Assembly: GCA_026984735.1 (NCBI GenBank)
Contig: JALSRN010000081.1
Coordinates: 1 to 64,000 of the forward strand
Length of the DNA stretch: 64,000 bases
Source: Sedimenticola sp.
Lineage (GTDB): Bacteria; Pseudomonadota; Gammaproteobacteria; Chromatiales; Chromatiaceae
Direction of reading: 5' to 3'
Under the pieces are notes generated by a model that worked only from the letters and a program-made list of their open reading frames with translations, ran no database searches and was not told the DNA's origin. This document shows positions 20,511-30,781 of the stretch, piece after piece (the stretch's first letter is position 1; every line of letters begins with the position of its first letter). A program made the translations under genes and the position numbers.

Positions 20511-20768
20511 TCACCCGCCTGCTGGAGATCCCCATCGTCCTGAGTGCGGTCCGGGCCGACGATAGACGCGGTGGAGGCGACGCTCCATTTCCTTCATGCG
20601 CTTGTTGCGCCGCCATGCGAGGACATCCTCGATCAGGAGAAGGATGAGAAAGGTCACGAAAAAAGCCATGCCGAACTTCACCCAGGACAAGCCGTACATG
20701 AGCGATCCGAAAAGCAATATGAAACCGAGAACGAAACTGCTCAGCATCTGGAACAATAATCGCATCAT
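20511..20768 (-). CDS. Small hypothetical membrane protein
   Basis: MMRLLFQMLSSFVLGFILLFGSLMYGLSWVKFGMAFFVTFLILLLIED: two hydrophobic segments then basic tail. Confidence 0.5.
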   Translation of the reverse strand: MMRLLFQMLSSFVLGFILLFGSLMYGLSWVKFGMAFFVTFLILLLIEDVLAWRRNKRMKEMERRLHRVYRRPGPHSGRWGSPAGG

Positions 20769-20858
20769 GGTAGATCCTACTATTAACCCGCACCGCGGCA
20801 TTTGCTGACAGGGATGCCTCTAAAGTGGCCGAGGGCATGGTCCACCTGTCGCAATGCA

Positions 20859-21131
20859 TCACGTGGGTCGAGACGCGTCTGCGGCTCGTGACCGACGGCG
20901 CCCGGGAATTCGTCGTGGCGCGGCCTCCCCGGAGAAACGACGATGGAGGCTGGCAATGAGCGACTTCGTGCAGTTCTCCCCCGACGTGGTGATCCCCAAG
21001 GCGGTGACCAGCAGATCGGAGTCGTTCTCCTCCAGCACGGAGGTCAGATGCTCGGCAATCGCCTGATCGTCATCCAGATATTCGGCCACATCGAAATCCG
21101 GCAGTTCGGAAACTCGAATCTTTTGGCTCAT
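20859..21131 (-). pseudogene. Truncated/rearranged HigA-like antitoxin
   Basis: N-terminus SELPDFDVAEYLDDDQAIAEHLTSVLEENDSDLLVTALG resembles the addiction-module antidote family; expected HTH after ALG is disrupted. Confidence 0.55.
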
Positions 21132-21134
21132 GGG

Positions 21135-21440
21135 TCAATCCTCCAGTGTCTTGGACAGCGCGATGGCGCGCTCAATGTCCCGGCGCTGGGTGGACTTGTC
21201 GCCACCGCCCAGCATCACGATCAGCACCTCGCCGCGCAGGGTGTAGTACATGCGCCAGCCGGGACCGAAAAACTCCCGCATCTCGAAGGCGCCATCACCA
21301 ACCAGCTTCACAGCACCGAGATTGCCCAGCGACGCCTTACGCAGACGAGTGATCAGACGACGCAGTGTCACCCCATCCTTGATGGGGACAATTGCAACCG
21401 AACGGTTACAGATATTCAAGCCAATGTCCTGGTTCAACAC
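21135..21440 (-). CDS. HigB/RelE-superfamily (Gp49-like) toxin, possibly with replaced N-terminus
   Basis: RLRKASLGNLGAVKLVGDGAFEMREFFGPGWRMYYTLRGEVLIVMLGGGDKSTQRRDIERAI is typical; first ~20 residues are not. Confidence 0.65.
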   Translation of the reverse strand: MLNQDIGLNICNRSVAIVPIKDGVTLRRLITRLRKASLGNLGAVKLVGDGAFEMREFFGPGWRMYYTLRGEVLIVMLGGGDKSTQRRDIERAIALSKTLED

Positions 21441-21471
21441 ATTTGAGACACCGAGACGCGGGGGACCTCAC

Positions 21472-21735
21472 CTACGGCCAGCGCGAAGATGCTCGGTAGG
21501 TGTTTTCTGTTTCAACGCCTGATGCGGGCGCAGTTCCCGGATCGTCGTCGGCAGCGGGTAACTGGCATGGAACTCGTAGCGCCAGATGCCGTTGGCCCGC
21601 TCCACCCCTCTGTTGCGCTGTGGGCGTTTCGGAGACAGCACGTAGAGAGCGATCTTTGCTGCCTGGCAGGCCGACTCGAACTCGCCCTTGAATTCCGATC
21701 CTCCATCGATCTGGATCGCTCGAATCGAAAACGGA
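21472..21735 (-). mobile_element. Transposase remnant (integrase-core, IS481/IS3-like), 3' part only
   Basis: FSIRAIQIDGGSEFKGEFESACQAAKIALYVLSPKRPQRNRGVERANGIWRYEFHASY...PHQALKQKTPTEHL. Confidence 0.7.
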
Positions 21736-22917
21736 CAGCGCACCTGGACTCCGCCGGCGGGGTTCAATTGCCGCTGCACCCTCATCAGCCTTTCCGAGGC
21801 CGAGGCCAAGCAGCGCGGATTCAAGCCGTTTCCAGGCACGACGCCGGACACAGGCTGGGACTATTCCCCATGTCACGACGGCCCGGAGGAAGGCGTCGCC
21901 CGCGCCATCGAGGGGCGCAAGTGGCGCTGCGGCCGTGGACTGGACGTCGATCCGGTCGAGCACATCGCCGCCGAGCTGGCCCAGCGGGAGCCAGGGTGGT
22001 GCGTGCATCCGGCACTGCGCGAGGCGCTGGACGCATTCCGTGACACTCTCAAGCGCTGGGACGATCGCAACCGCCTGCTGCGTAAGGCCATGGGTAACAA
22101 GGCATTTGCGCGCTACGCCAAGGCCGTGGAAAATGCCGCCCTGGCTCACAACATCACCGTGGAGCAAGGCGTCATCCTTCGCGCTTACACCGACCGTGAG
22201 TATCACTTCGGCATCAATGACGACATCGTGCCGCTCCATGTGGCCATGAACACCCTGGCGCGGCTCATGGTCCATCTTGACGAACCGCTGCCATTCCCAG
22301 AGGGTCAGCTCTACAGGATCGGCGTCATGACCCTATTCATGGACGAGGCTCTCTCGGCACTGCCGCCCGTGCCAGGCACGTATTGGCGCGGCGTGTCGCT
22401 GTCCGGCATGCCCGATCCACTGCGCCAGCGCTGGCGATACGCCCACAAAAAGGGCCGGGTGGTGCAGTACAACGGTTATACTTCTGTAACAACCATCGAG
22501 GGCCGCCAGTATGGTGGTGAGCATCAGTTCGAGATGCACCTGGAAAGCCCAAGGGACATGCGGCCGTTTGCCGTTGAGCCGAAGGAAGGCGAACACTTGC
22601 TGCCGAGGGGCGTGCAGTTGCGCTATCTTGGATTTGAGAATGGATACAGAACCATGCGTGAGATCATTGACAAAAAAGACGTCAAGACATCGAGGAATTT
22701 CAGCAGCGATGAAAGCTTGGATGAATTCTTCGTCAGAACAGCAATTGAGGATGGCTACACCCGCGAACGCGCCATCGAGATTCTCCAGGAGATGAAAGAA
22801 ACCCGCGAACGCTGGGCGCGCGAGCGCAGCCGGCCCATCACGGAAGAAGAACAACGCTGGTGGAAGAACATGTACGAGCGCATGCAGGCCGAGGCCACGG
22901 CTGGACTGAAGGAATGA
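21688..22917 (+). CDS. Chimeric ORF: phage Mu gpF-like C-terminal fragment joined to a putative R-S-E ADP-ribosyltransferase
   Basis: PPAGFNCRCTLISLSEAEAKQRG gpF-like motif; YWRG (R, 22387), GYTSVT (22474-22491), EGEHLLPRG (ExE, 22585-22593). First residues (to about 21735) are antisense to the transposase remnant. Confidence 0.65.
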   Translation: MNSDPPSIWIARIENGQRTWTPPAGFNCRCTLISLSEAEAKQRGFKPFPGTTPDTGWDYSPCHDGPEEGVARAIEGRKWRCGRGLDVDPVEHIAAELAQREPGWCVHPALREALDAFRDTLKRWDDRNRLLRKAMGNKAFARYAKAVENAALAHNITVEQGVILRAYTDREYHFGINDDIVPLHVAMNTLARLMVHLDEPLPFPEGQLYRIGVMTLFMDEALSALPPVPGTYWRGVSLSGMPDPLRQRWRYAHKKGRVVQYNGYTSVTTIEGRQYGGEHQFEMHLESPRDMRPFAVEPKEGEHLLPRGVQLRYLGFENGYRTMREIIDKKDVKTSRNFSSDESLDEFFVRTAIEDGYTRERAIEILQEMKETRERWARERSRPITEEEQRWWKNMYERMQAEATAGLKE

Positions 22918-23159
22918 CTACCCACATCCATGTCCAAGCCGAGGCCATCACCGGCGTGCGGCTGGCCTGCAGGAAGTGTGGCGCGTCGGTCTCCATTCCG
23001 CTGGGCGCGGTTTATGTCCCCGCCAAATGCTTCAACTGCCACACACCGCTTCCTGGTCCAGAGATCGTCCACGACGTCACCGCCCGCCTGAAATGGCTGC
23101 AAGATGCGGCCACCGACAACAACATCACCTTCGACGCCACCATCGATGGCGAACTGTAA
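22914..23159 (+). CDS. Small zinc-ribbon-like protein (81 aa)
   Basis: ATG 22914 in ATGA overlap with the ART ORF; CRKCG...CFNCH CxxC pairs. Confidence 0.55.
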   Translation: MTTHIHVQAEAITGVRLACRKCGASVSIPLGAVYVPAKCFNCHTPLPGPEIVHDVTARLKWLQDAATDNNITFDATIDGEL

Positions 23160-23838
23160 ACAATTACCAACATCTGACAGCAACGATCATTGCCCGCCCT
23201 GCCGGTTAATTACCGGATGGCGCGTGGATCAGCCTGGTGGACGCACCAGGCGAGAATCGCGTTGGCCTGAATGACAGGCCCAGCGGGCGCCATTCAGCAC
23301 TGCACTGCCCCCAGCCAATCATCGCATCCAATACAGGCGCGCTCTATGCGCATGGCTCTCGTGGTGCAATATTGCACCATTACGCAATCTCGCCATGCCG
23401 ACTACCCTCGCCGGCATGAGTGCAAAAACCAACATCCTGCGCTGCCTGGCGCATAGCCCACTGGAGTTGAAGGTCAATTCCACCGGGGAAGACGCGGTCA
23501 GCGGATTCGAACTCCCGCCAAAGCTCCCCCAACGGAATGTGAATGTGAAGGAGATGCAGCAGCAGTTTGCTGCGGTGGAGGCGTTCTTCGAGTCGTTTTC
23601 GCACGAACAGGCCAAAACAGCTGACGATTCGCCCTCTCGATCGGGACTCTTCCACGGCCGACTGGACCTGCCTGCCGTGGACCCTCGACAAGGGGCCGTC
23701 GGTCATCACGGCGGATCGGAGTCGGCGTTGAGATTGAGAGCGACCCCCATATCGGAATCGAGGCGATACGGTGGAGCGAACCGAAGTGCTATAATCCGCC
23801 GCCTTGGCAACCCATCGAAGCGGAGACGACGGTTTTCA

Positions 23839-24057
23839 ATGGCTAAAGAAGATGTAATCGAAATGGAAGGGGTGGTGAAAGAGACCCTCCCCAACACCAT
23901 GTTCCGGGTGGAGCTGGACAACGGTCACGTGATCACGGCCCACATCTCGGGGAAGATGCGCAAGCACTACATCCGCATTCTCACGGGCGACCGGGTGAAG
24001 GTGGAGATGACCCCCTACGATCTCACCAAGGGCCGCATCGTCTACCGCGAGCGCTGA
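23839..24057 (+). CDS. infA: Translation initiation factor IF-1
   Basis: [72 protein letters not shown], 72 aa. Confidence 0.98.
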   Translation: MAKEDVIEMEGVVKETLPNTMFRVELDNGHVITAHISGKMRKHYIRILTGDRVKVEMTPYDLTKGRIVYRER

Positions 24058-24069
24058 ACCGCGCTCCTC

Positions 24070-26343
24070 TCACGCCTCTTCCGGCTGCTTGTCGAACTCG
24101 AAGGCCAACTCCTCCCCTTCCAGCCGGACCCGCACGTGTCCACCTCGGCTCAATGCGCCGAACAGCAGCTCCTCCGCCAGAGGCTTCTTGATCTTCTCCT
24201 GAATCAGCCGCGCCATGGGGCGCGCGCCCATCTTGGGGTCGTAGCCCCGCTCGGCCAGCCACAGCCGCACCTCCTCGTCCACAGTGAAGGTGACATCCTT
24301 GTCGGCCAGCTGGGCTTCCAGCTCGAACAGGAACTTGCTCACCACCCGGCCCACGCTCTCCAGCGAGAGCGGCTTGAACTGGATGATGGCGTCCAGCCGG
24401 TTGCGAAACTCCGGCGTGAAGGTCTTGTTGATCGCCTCCCGGCCGTCGCTGCTGTGGTCTTGAGTGGTGAAGCCGATGGAGCGGCGACTCATCTCCACCG
24501 CGCCGGCGTTGGTGGTCATGATGAGCACCACATTGCGAAAATCGGCCTTGCGCCCGTTGTTGTCGGTGAGGGTGCCGTGATCCATCACTTGCAACAGCAG
24601 GTTGTAGACGTCGGGATGGGCCTTCTCGATCTCGTCCAGCAGCAGCACCGAGTGGGGGTGCTTGGTGATCTGCTCGGTGAGCAGCCCGCCCTGGTCGAAG
24701 CCCACATAGCCGGGCGGCGCGCCGATGAGGCGGGAGACCGCGTGACGCTCCATGTACTCCGACATGTCGAAACGGATCAGCTCCAGCCCCAGGATGCGCG
24801 CCAACTGGCGGGTCACCTCGGTCTTGCCCACGCCGGTGGGGCCGGCGAAGAGGAAGGAACCCACCGGTTTGTTCTCGTCGGTGAGGCCGGAGCGGTTCAT
24901 GCGGATGGCGGTGGTGAGCGCATCGATGGCCTCGTCCTGGCCGTAGACCACCATGCGCAGGTCACGGTCGAGGTTGCGCAGCGCCTCCACGTCGGAAGTG
25001 GAGACCTTGCGCTCGGGAATGCGGGCGATGCGCGCCACCACCGTTTCCACCTGCTCCACGTCCACCTCGGTGGTCCGCTTCTCCTCCGGTTGCAGCCGGG
25101 TGGCCGCCCCCGCCTCGTCGATGACGTCGATGGCCTTGTCGGGCAGATGGCGGTCGTTGATGTACTTGGCCGACAGCTCCGCCGCGGCCTGGAGGGCCTC
25201 GTCGGTGTAGGCGACCCCGTGGTGCTCCTCGAAACGGCTTCGCAGCCCCTTGAGGATCTCCACCGTCTCTTCCACCGAAGGCTCCACCACGTCGATCTTC
25301 TGGAAGCGGCGGGTGAGGGCGTGGTCTTTCTCGAAGATGGTGCGAAACTCCTGATAGGTGGTGGAGCCGATGCAGCGCAGCTCGCCGGCGGCCAGCATGG
25401 GCTTGATGAGATTGGAGGCGTCCATGGTGCCGCCCGAGGCGGCTCCGGCGCCGATGATGGTGTGGATCTCGTCGATGAAGAGGATGCTGTGGGGGATCTT
25501 CTTCAGCTCCCTGAGCACCGCCTTGAGCCGCTTCTCGAACTCGCCGCGATACTTGGTGCCGGCCACCAGGCCGCCGAGATCGAGCGCGTAGATGGTGGCG
25601 TCCTCGAGCACCTCGGGAATCTCCCCCTCGACGATCTTGCGCGCCAGGCCCTCGGCGATGGCGGTCTTGCCCACGCCGGCCTCGCCCACCAGCAGGGGGT
25701 TGTTCTTGCGCCGGCGGCAGAGCACTTGCACCGCGCGCTCCACTTCCTGGGTGCGGCCGATGAGCGGGTCGATCTTGCCCTGGCGGGCCAGTTCGTTGAG
25801 ATTGGTGGTCCAGGAGTCGAGAGCGGTGCTCTTCTGCTCGCCCCCTTCGGAAGCCATCTCGGCGGTGCCTTCACGACCGGCGTTCTCCTCGCCGCCGAGC
25901 TCGTCGTCCTTCACCTTGGAGACGCCGTGGGAGATGTAGTTGACCACGTCCAGCCGGGTGATCCCCTGCTGGTTGAGGAAGTAGACCGCCTGGGAATCCT
26001 TTTCGCTGAAGATGGCCACCAGCACGTTGGCGCCGGTCACCTCTTTCTTGCCGGAGGCCTGCACGTGGAAGACGGCGCGCTGCAGCACCCGCTGGAAGCC
26101 GAGGGTGGGCTGCGCCTCTCTCTCCTCCCCTTCGGGCAGGACCGGACAGGTCTCCTCGATGAAGCGGTCGATCTTCTCCGCCAGCGCTTCGAGATCGGCG
26201 CCGCAAGCCTTGAGCACGTCCACCGCCGAGGGATTGCCCAAAAGGGCCAGCAGCAGGTGCTCGATGGTGATGAACTCCTGCCGTTTGCGCGTGGCCTTGA
26301 TGAAGGCTTGGTTGAGTACGTACTCCAGTTCCTGGCTCAACAT
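24070..26343 (-). CDS. clpA: ATP-dependent Clp protease ATP-binding subunit ClpA
   Basis: 757 aa, two AAA+ modules ([26 protein letters not shown]), adjacent to clpS. Confidence 0.97.
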   Translation of the reverse strand: MLSQELEYVLNQAFIKATRKRQEFITIEHLLLALLGNPSAVDVLKACGADLEALAEKIDRFIEETCPVLPEGEEREAQPTLGFQRVLQRAVFHVQASGKKEVTGANVLVAIFSEKDSQAVYFLNQQGITRLDVVNYISHGVSKVKDDELGGEENAGREGTAEMASEGGEQKSTALDSWTTNLNELARQGKIDPLIGRTQEVERAVQVLCRRRKNNPLLVGEAGVGKTAIAEGLARKIVEGEIPEVLEDATIYALDLGGLVAGTKYRGEFEKRLKAVLRELKKIPHSILFIDEIHTIIGAGAASGGTMDASNLIKPMLAAGELRCIGSTTYQEFRTIFEKDHALTRRFQKIDVVEPSVEETVEILKGLRSRFEEHHGVAYTDEALQAAAELSAKYINDRHLPDKAIDVIDEAGAATRLQPEEKRTTEVDVEQVETVVARIARIPERKVSTSDVEALRNLDRDLRMVVYGQDEAIDALTTAIRMNRSGLTDENKPVGSFLFAGPTGVGKTEVTRQLARILGLELIRFDMSEYMERHAVSRLIGAPPGYVGFDQGGLLTEQITKHPHSVLLLDEIEKAHPDVYNLLLQVMDHGTLTDNNGRKADFRNVVLIMTTNAGAVEMSRRSIGFTTQDHSSDGREAINKTFTPEFRNRLDAIIQFKPLSLESVGRVVSKFLFELEAQLADKDVTFTVDEEVRLWLAERGYDPKMGARPMARLIQEKIKKPLAEELLFGALSRGGHVRVRLEGEELAFEFDKQPEEA

Positions 26344-26363
26344 CTCGATTCACCTGCTCGGTT

Positions 26364-26693
26364 TCAGGCCTCTTCCATGGTGCAGAGCAGCGGGTGCTGG
26401 TGGGCCCGGGCATGCTCGTTCACCTGGGCCACCTTGGTCTCCGCGATCTCGCGGGTGAAGACGCCGCAAACCCCCACCCCACGGGTATGGACGTGGAGCA
26501 TGATCTGGGTCGCCTTCTCCTCGCTCATGTGGAAGTAGGCCTTCAGCACTTCCACCACGAAATCCATGGGGGTGTAGTCGTCGTTCAACAGCAACACCTT
26601 GTAGAGAGGCGGCTTCTTGAGCTTGGGACGCCCCTCCTGGGTGACGAGTTCCCCGTTTTCGTTCTCCTTGAAGTGATCGCTCATCTCTCGCAT
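26364..26693 (-). CDS. clpS: ClpS adaptor protein
   Basis: [62 protein letters not shown]; start ATG 26693 or 26684. Confidence 0.97.
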   Translation of the reverse strand: MREMSDHFKENENGELVTQEGRPKLKKPPLYKVLLLNDDYTPMDFVVEVLKAYFHMSEEKATQIMLHVHTRGVGVCGVFTREIAETKVAQVNEHARAHQHPLLCTMEEA

Positions 26694-26874
26694 CAAACTA
26701 TGGTGTGGCGCCCTGCCGGAAGGCGTCGTCGGGGCCGTTATCCGCACTTCCCCGCGCGCTCGACCTCGGGCCTTCCCCGGACTCGCGCGTCCCGCCGACG
26801 CCCTCCGGCGAGACTCTGGACACATTCGACCCCGCCCCTGTCGGGAAACGCCCGCGGCGAGCGTCGCCCGGTTC

Positions 26875-29800
26875 TCAGCCCACCCAAACCCTGGCGTTGC
26901 GGAACAGCCGCATCCAAGGCCCGTCCTCGCCCCAGTCGTCCGGGTGCCAGGAGTTCTGCACCGTGCGAACCACCCGTTCCGGGTGGGGCATCATGATGGT
27001 CACGCGACCGTCCTCGGTGGTGAGACCCGTGATTCCCTCGGGAGATCCGTTGGGATTGGCCGGGTAGCGCTCGGCCGGCTCACCGCTGTTTTCAATGTAG
27101 CGCAGCGCGACCCCTTTTGCCAGATCCGCGCCGGGATCGCGGTATTCCGCACGGCCCTCCCCGTGGGCGACGGCGATGGGAAGGCGCGAGCCCGCCATGC
27201 CGGCCAGGAGAATGGAGGGGCTCTCTTCCACTTCCACCATGACGAAGCGGGCCTCGAACTGTTCCGAGCGGTTGCGCACGAAGTGGGGCCAGTGGCCCGC
27301 GCCCGGGATCAGTTCCTTGAGGTTGGAGAGCATCTGACAACCGTTGCAGACCCCCAGGGCGAAGGTGTCCGGGCGCTCGAAGAAGGCTTGGAACTGCTCC
27401 CGCGCCCGCTCGTTGAAGAGAATGGACTTGGACCACCCCTCCCCGGCGCCCAGCACGTCGCCGTAGCTGAAGCCGCCGCAGGCCACCAGCCCCCGGAAAC
27501 GGTCCAGGGTCGCTTCGCCGGAGAGGATGTCCGACATGTGCACGTCCACGCATTCGAAGCCGGCCTTGTGGAAGGCCCAGGCCATCTCCTGCTGGCCGTT
27601 GATCCCCTCTTCCCTGAGGATGGCTACGGGCGGCCGGGCCGCCTCGATGAAAGGAGCGGCCACATCCTCTTCCGGATCGAAGGTGAGCTCGGCGAAGAGC
27701 CCCGGATCGGGCCGGGCGATGCGCTCGAACTCCTCTCGGGCGCAGTCGGGATGGTCGCGCAACGACTGCATCTGCAAGGTAGTCTCGGACCAGATCCGTT
27801 GCAGCTCCGCCCGCGGGCGGCGGAGGAGCTCCCGCTCGCCGGAGCGGACGAGGATGGTGTCGTCCTCTCGGGTGGTGCCGAGAAGGGTGGAGCAATCCCC
27901 CAGTCCCGCTTCGTCGAGCAGCGCGAGCACGTCGTCGCTGTCGCTGTGACGCACTTGCAGCACCACGCCGAGCTCTTCGGCGAAGAGCGCCGCCAGGGAG
28001 TCCCCTCCCAGAGGGGCGATGTCGATCTCCAGGCCGCAGCGGCCGGCGAAGGCCATCTCCAACAGGGTGACGATCAGGCCGCCGTCAGAACGGTCGTGGA
28101 AGGCCAGCAGCAGGCCCTCGCGGTTGAGCTCCTGAATCCGCTCGAAACAGCGCACCAGCAGGGCGGGATCGTCCAGATCGGGCGTTCGGTCGCCGAGCTG
28201 GTCGTAAACCTGGGCCAGGGCCGAAGCGCCAAGGCGGTGGCGCCCCCCCCCCAGGTCCACCAGAACGAGGTCGGTATCCCCCAGATCGGTGCGCAGCTGG
28301 GGCGTGAGCGTGTGGCGCGCGTCCTCCACAGGCGCGAACGCGCTGACGATGAGGGAGAGGGGCGCGCTCATCTCCCGGCGCTCGCCCTCCACCTCCCACA
28401 CCGTCTTCATCGACATGGAATCCTTGCCCACCGGAATGGCGACGCCGAGGGCGGGACAGAGCTCCATGCCCACCGCCTCCACCGTGTCGTAGAGCCTGGC
28501 GTCCTCGCCGGGGTGGCCGGCGGCCGCCATCCAGTTGGCCGACAGCTTCACCCGCCCCAGCCTCTCGACGGGCGCCGCCATGATGTTGGTGAGCGCCTCG
28601 CCGATGGCCATGCGCCCCGAGGCGGGCGCGTCCACCAGCGCCAGGGGGGTGCGCTCGCCCACGGCCATGGCCTCTCCCGCGTATCCCCGGTAGTCGGCGA
28701 GGGTCACCGCCACGTCGGCCACCGGCACCTGCCAGGGACCCACCATCTGGTCGCGCGCCACCAGGCCGGTGATACTGCGATCGCCGATGGTGATGAGAAA
28801 GGTCTTGTTCGCCACCGTGGGCAGCCGCAGCACCCGCTCCAGCGCCTGGCCGATGTCGATGCCCTCCAGCCGCAACGGCAGGCGCGGCGCCTCCAGGTGG
28901 CGCGCGTCGCGTACCATCTTCGGCGGCTTGCCGAAGAGCAGCCCCATGGGCATGTCGATGGGATTGTTCTCGAAGAGACCGTCGCCGAGCAGCAGCCGCT
29001 CCTCGTCCACCGCTTCACCCACCACCGCATAGGGGCAGCGTTCGCGCTCGCAGATGGCCTGGAAGCGCTCCAGCCGGTCGGCGTGGATCGCCAGTACGTA
29101 GCGCTCCTGGGCCTCGTTGCACCAGATCTCCATGGGCGTCATGCCCGGATCGGCGGTGGGAATGGTTCTCAGTTCGAAGCGCCCTCCCAGGCCGGCGTCG
29201 TGAATCAGCTCGGGCAGGGCGTTGGAGAGGCCGCCCGCGCCCACGTCGTGGATGAAGAGGATGGGGCTCTCCTCCCCGAGGGCGCAGCAGCGGTCGATCA
29301 CCTCCTGGCAGCGGCGCTGCATCTCGGGATTGGCGCGCTGCACCGAGGCGAAATCGAGCTCCTCCGAGGAGGTTCCGGAGGCCATGGAGGAGGCGGCTCC
29401 GCCCCCGAGCCCGATGAGCATGGCCGGTCCGCCCAGCACCACCAGGGGCGAACCCGCCGGAAAGGGTTTCTTCTCCACGTGTTCCTCGCGGATATTGCCC
29501 AGCCCTCCCGCCAGCATGATGGGCTTGTGGTAACCGCGTAGTTCGGTGCCCTCGGCGGCCGGCACCTCCATCTCGAAGGTGCGGAAATAGCCGCAGAGGT
29601 TGGGACGGCCGAACTCGTTGTTGAAGGCGGCGGCGCCGATGGGGCCCTCCAGCATGATCTCCAGGGCGGAGACGATGCGGCCCGGCTTGCCGAAGTCGCG
29701 TTCCCACGGCTGCTCGAAGCCCGGAATCCGCAGGTTGGAGACGGAGAACCCGCACAACCCCGCCTTGGGCTTGGAGCCCCGCCCGGTGGCCCCCTCATCG

Positions 29801-30744
29801 CGGATCTCGCCGCCGGAGCCGGTGGCGGCGCCCGGATCGGGCGAGATGGCGGTGGGATGGTTGTGGGTCTCCACCTTCATCAGCAGGTGGATCGGCTCGT
29901 CGTGCTCGCCGTAGACGCCGTCCGACGGCGCGGGGAAGAAGCGGCGCCCGCGGCTCCCCTCCACCACGGCGGCGTTGTCCTTGTAGGCGGAGAGCACCCC
30001 TTCCGGCGACCGCTCGGTGGTGTTGCGGATCATCTGGAAGAGGCTCTTCTCCCGCGCCTCTCCGTCGATGACCCAGCTGGCGTTGAAGATCTTGTGGCGG
30101 CAGTGCTCCGAGTTGGCCTGGGCGAACATCATCAGCTCCACGTCCGAGGGGTTGCGCCCCAGCGCCTGGAAGCTCTCCACCAGGTAGTCGATCTCGTCCT
30201 CCGAAAGGGCCAGCCCCAACTCGCCGTTGGCCGCCGCCAGCGCGTCGCGTCCGCCGCCGAGGACGTCCACCTCGGTATAGGTGCGCGGCTCGGCGTGGAA
30301 GAAGAGCACCTCGGCCTCGTCCAGGCCGAAAAAGACCGATTCGGTCATGCGATCGTACAACAGCGCCGCCGCCTCGCCCAGTTGGTGGTCGTCCAGCTCT
30401 CCCCGCAGGTAGTAGGCGACTCCCCGCTCGATGCGCTCCACCTTCTGCAGGCCGCAGTTGTGGGCGATGTCGGTGGCCTTGGAGGACCAGGGAGAGATGG
30501 TGCCGGGCCGAGGGGTCACCAGCAGCAGCCGCCCTTCGGGCTCGTGCACCTCCAACGCCGGGCCGTACTGGAGAATGCGCTCCAGCACCTCCAGCTCACG
30601 GGGCTCCAGCGTCTCGAACAGCTCCACCAAGTGGAGAAACTCGGCGTAGAGTCCCACCGCCCGGCCGATCCGGTCGGCGATCTTCTGCTCCAGCTTGCGC
30701 AGCCGGAAATCGGAGAGAGCGGGCGCGCCGCGCAGTTTCAGCAT
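26875..30744 (-). CDS. purL: Phosphoribosylformylglycinamidine synthase
   Basis: 1289 aa, full-length PurL with C-terminal glutaminase domain ([12 protein letters not shown]). Confidence 0.97.
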   Translation of the reverse strand: MLKLRGAPALSDFRLRKLEQKIADRIGRAVGLYAEFLHLVELFETLEPRELEVLERILQYGPALEVHEPEGRLLLVTPRPGTISPWSSKATDIAHNCGLQKVERIERGVAYYLRGELDDHQLGEAAALLYDRMTESVFFGLDEAEVLFFHAEPRTYTEVDVLGGGRDALAAANGELGLALSEDEIDYLVESFQALGRNPSDVELMMFAQANSEHCRHKIFNASWVIDGEAREKSLFQMIRNTTERSPEGVLSAYKDNAAVVEGSRGRRFFPAPSDGVYGEHDEPIHLLMKVETHNHPTAISPDPGAATGSGGEIRDEGATGRGSKPKAGLCGFSVSNLRIPGFEQPWERDFGKPGRIVSALEIMLEGPIGAAAFNNEFGRPNLCGYFRTFEMEVPAAEGTELRGYHKPIMLAGGLGNIREEHVEKKPFPAGSPLVVLGGPAMLIGLGGGAASSMASGTSSEELDFASVQRANPEMQRRCQEVIDRCCALGEESPILFIHDVGAGGLSNALPELIHDAGLGGRFELRTIPTADPGMTPMEIWCNEAQERYVLAIHADRLERFQAICERERCPYAVVGEAVDEERLLLGDGLFENNPIDMPMGLLFGKPPKMVRDARHLEAPRLPLRLEGIDIGQALERVLRLPTVANKTFLITIGDRSITGLVARDQMVGPWQVPVADVAVTLADYRGYAGEAMAVGERTPLALVDAPASGRMAIGEALTNIMAAPVERLGRVKLSANWMAAAGHPGEDARLYDTVEAVGMELCPALGVAIPVGKDSMSMKTVWEVEGERREMSAPLSLIVSAFAPVEDARHTLTPQLRTDLGDTDLVLVDLGGGRHRLGASALAQVYDQLGDRTPDLDDPALLVRCFERIQELNREGLLLAFHDRSDGGLIVTLLEMAFAGRCGLEIDIAPLGGDSLAALFAEELGVVLQVRHSDSDDVLALLDEAGLGDCSTLLGTTREDDTILVRSGERELLRRPRAELQRIWSETTLQMQSLRDHPDCAREEFERIARPDPGLFAELTFDPEEDVAAPFIEAARPPVAILREEGINGQQEMAWAFHKAGFECVDVHMSDILSGEATLDRFRGLVACGGFSYGDVLGAGEGWSKSILFNERAREQFQAFFERPDTFALGVCNGCQMLSNLKELIPGAGHWPHFVRNRSEQFEARFVMVEVEESPSILLAGMAGSRLPIAVAHGEGRAEYRDPGADLAKGVALRYIENSGEPAERYPANPNGSPEGITGLTTEDGRVTIMMPHPERVVRTVQNSWHPDDWGEDGPWMRLFRNARVWVG

Positions 30745-30781
30745 TGGGCTACCTCGGTGAAGAACAGCAGCGGGAATGATA

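Noticed and set aside
23395-23838. 220-aa ORF fusing an upstream sequence to IF-1
   Set aside because: IF-1 is complete from 23839; the upstream open frame is probably fortuitous or a relic
24058-24069. Bidirectional terminator between convergent infA and clpA
   Set aside because: Only 12 bp between the stops and no hairpin or T-run visible
26694-26874. Regulatory RNA between clpS and purL
   Set aside because: Several GC-rich inverted repeats but none distinctive or resembling a known element
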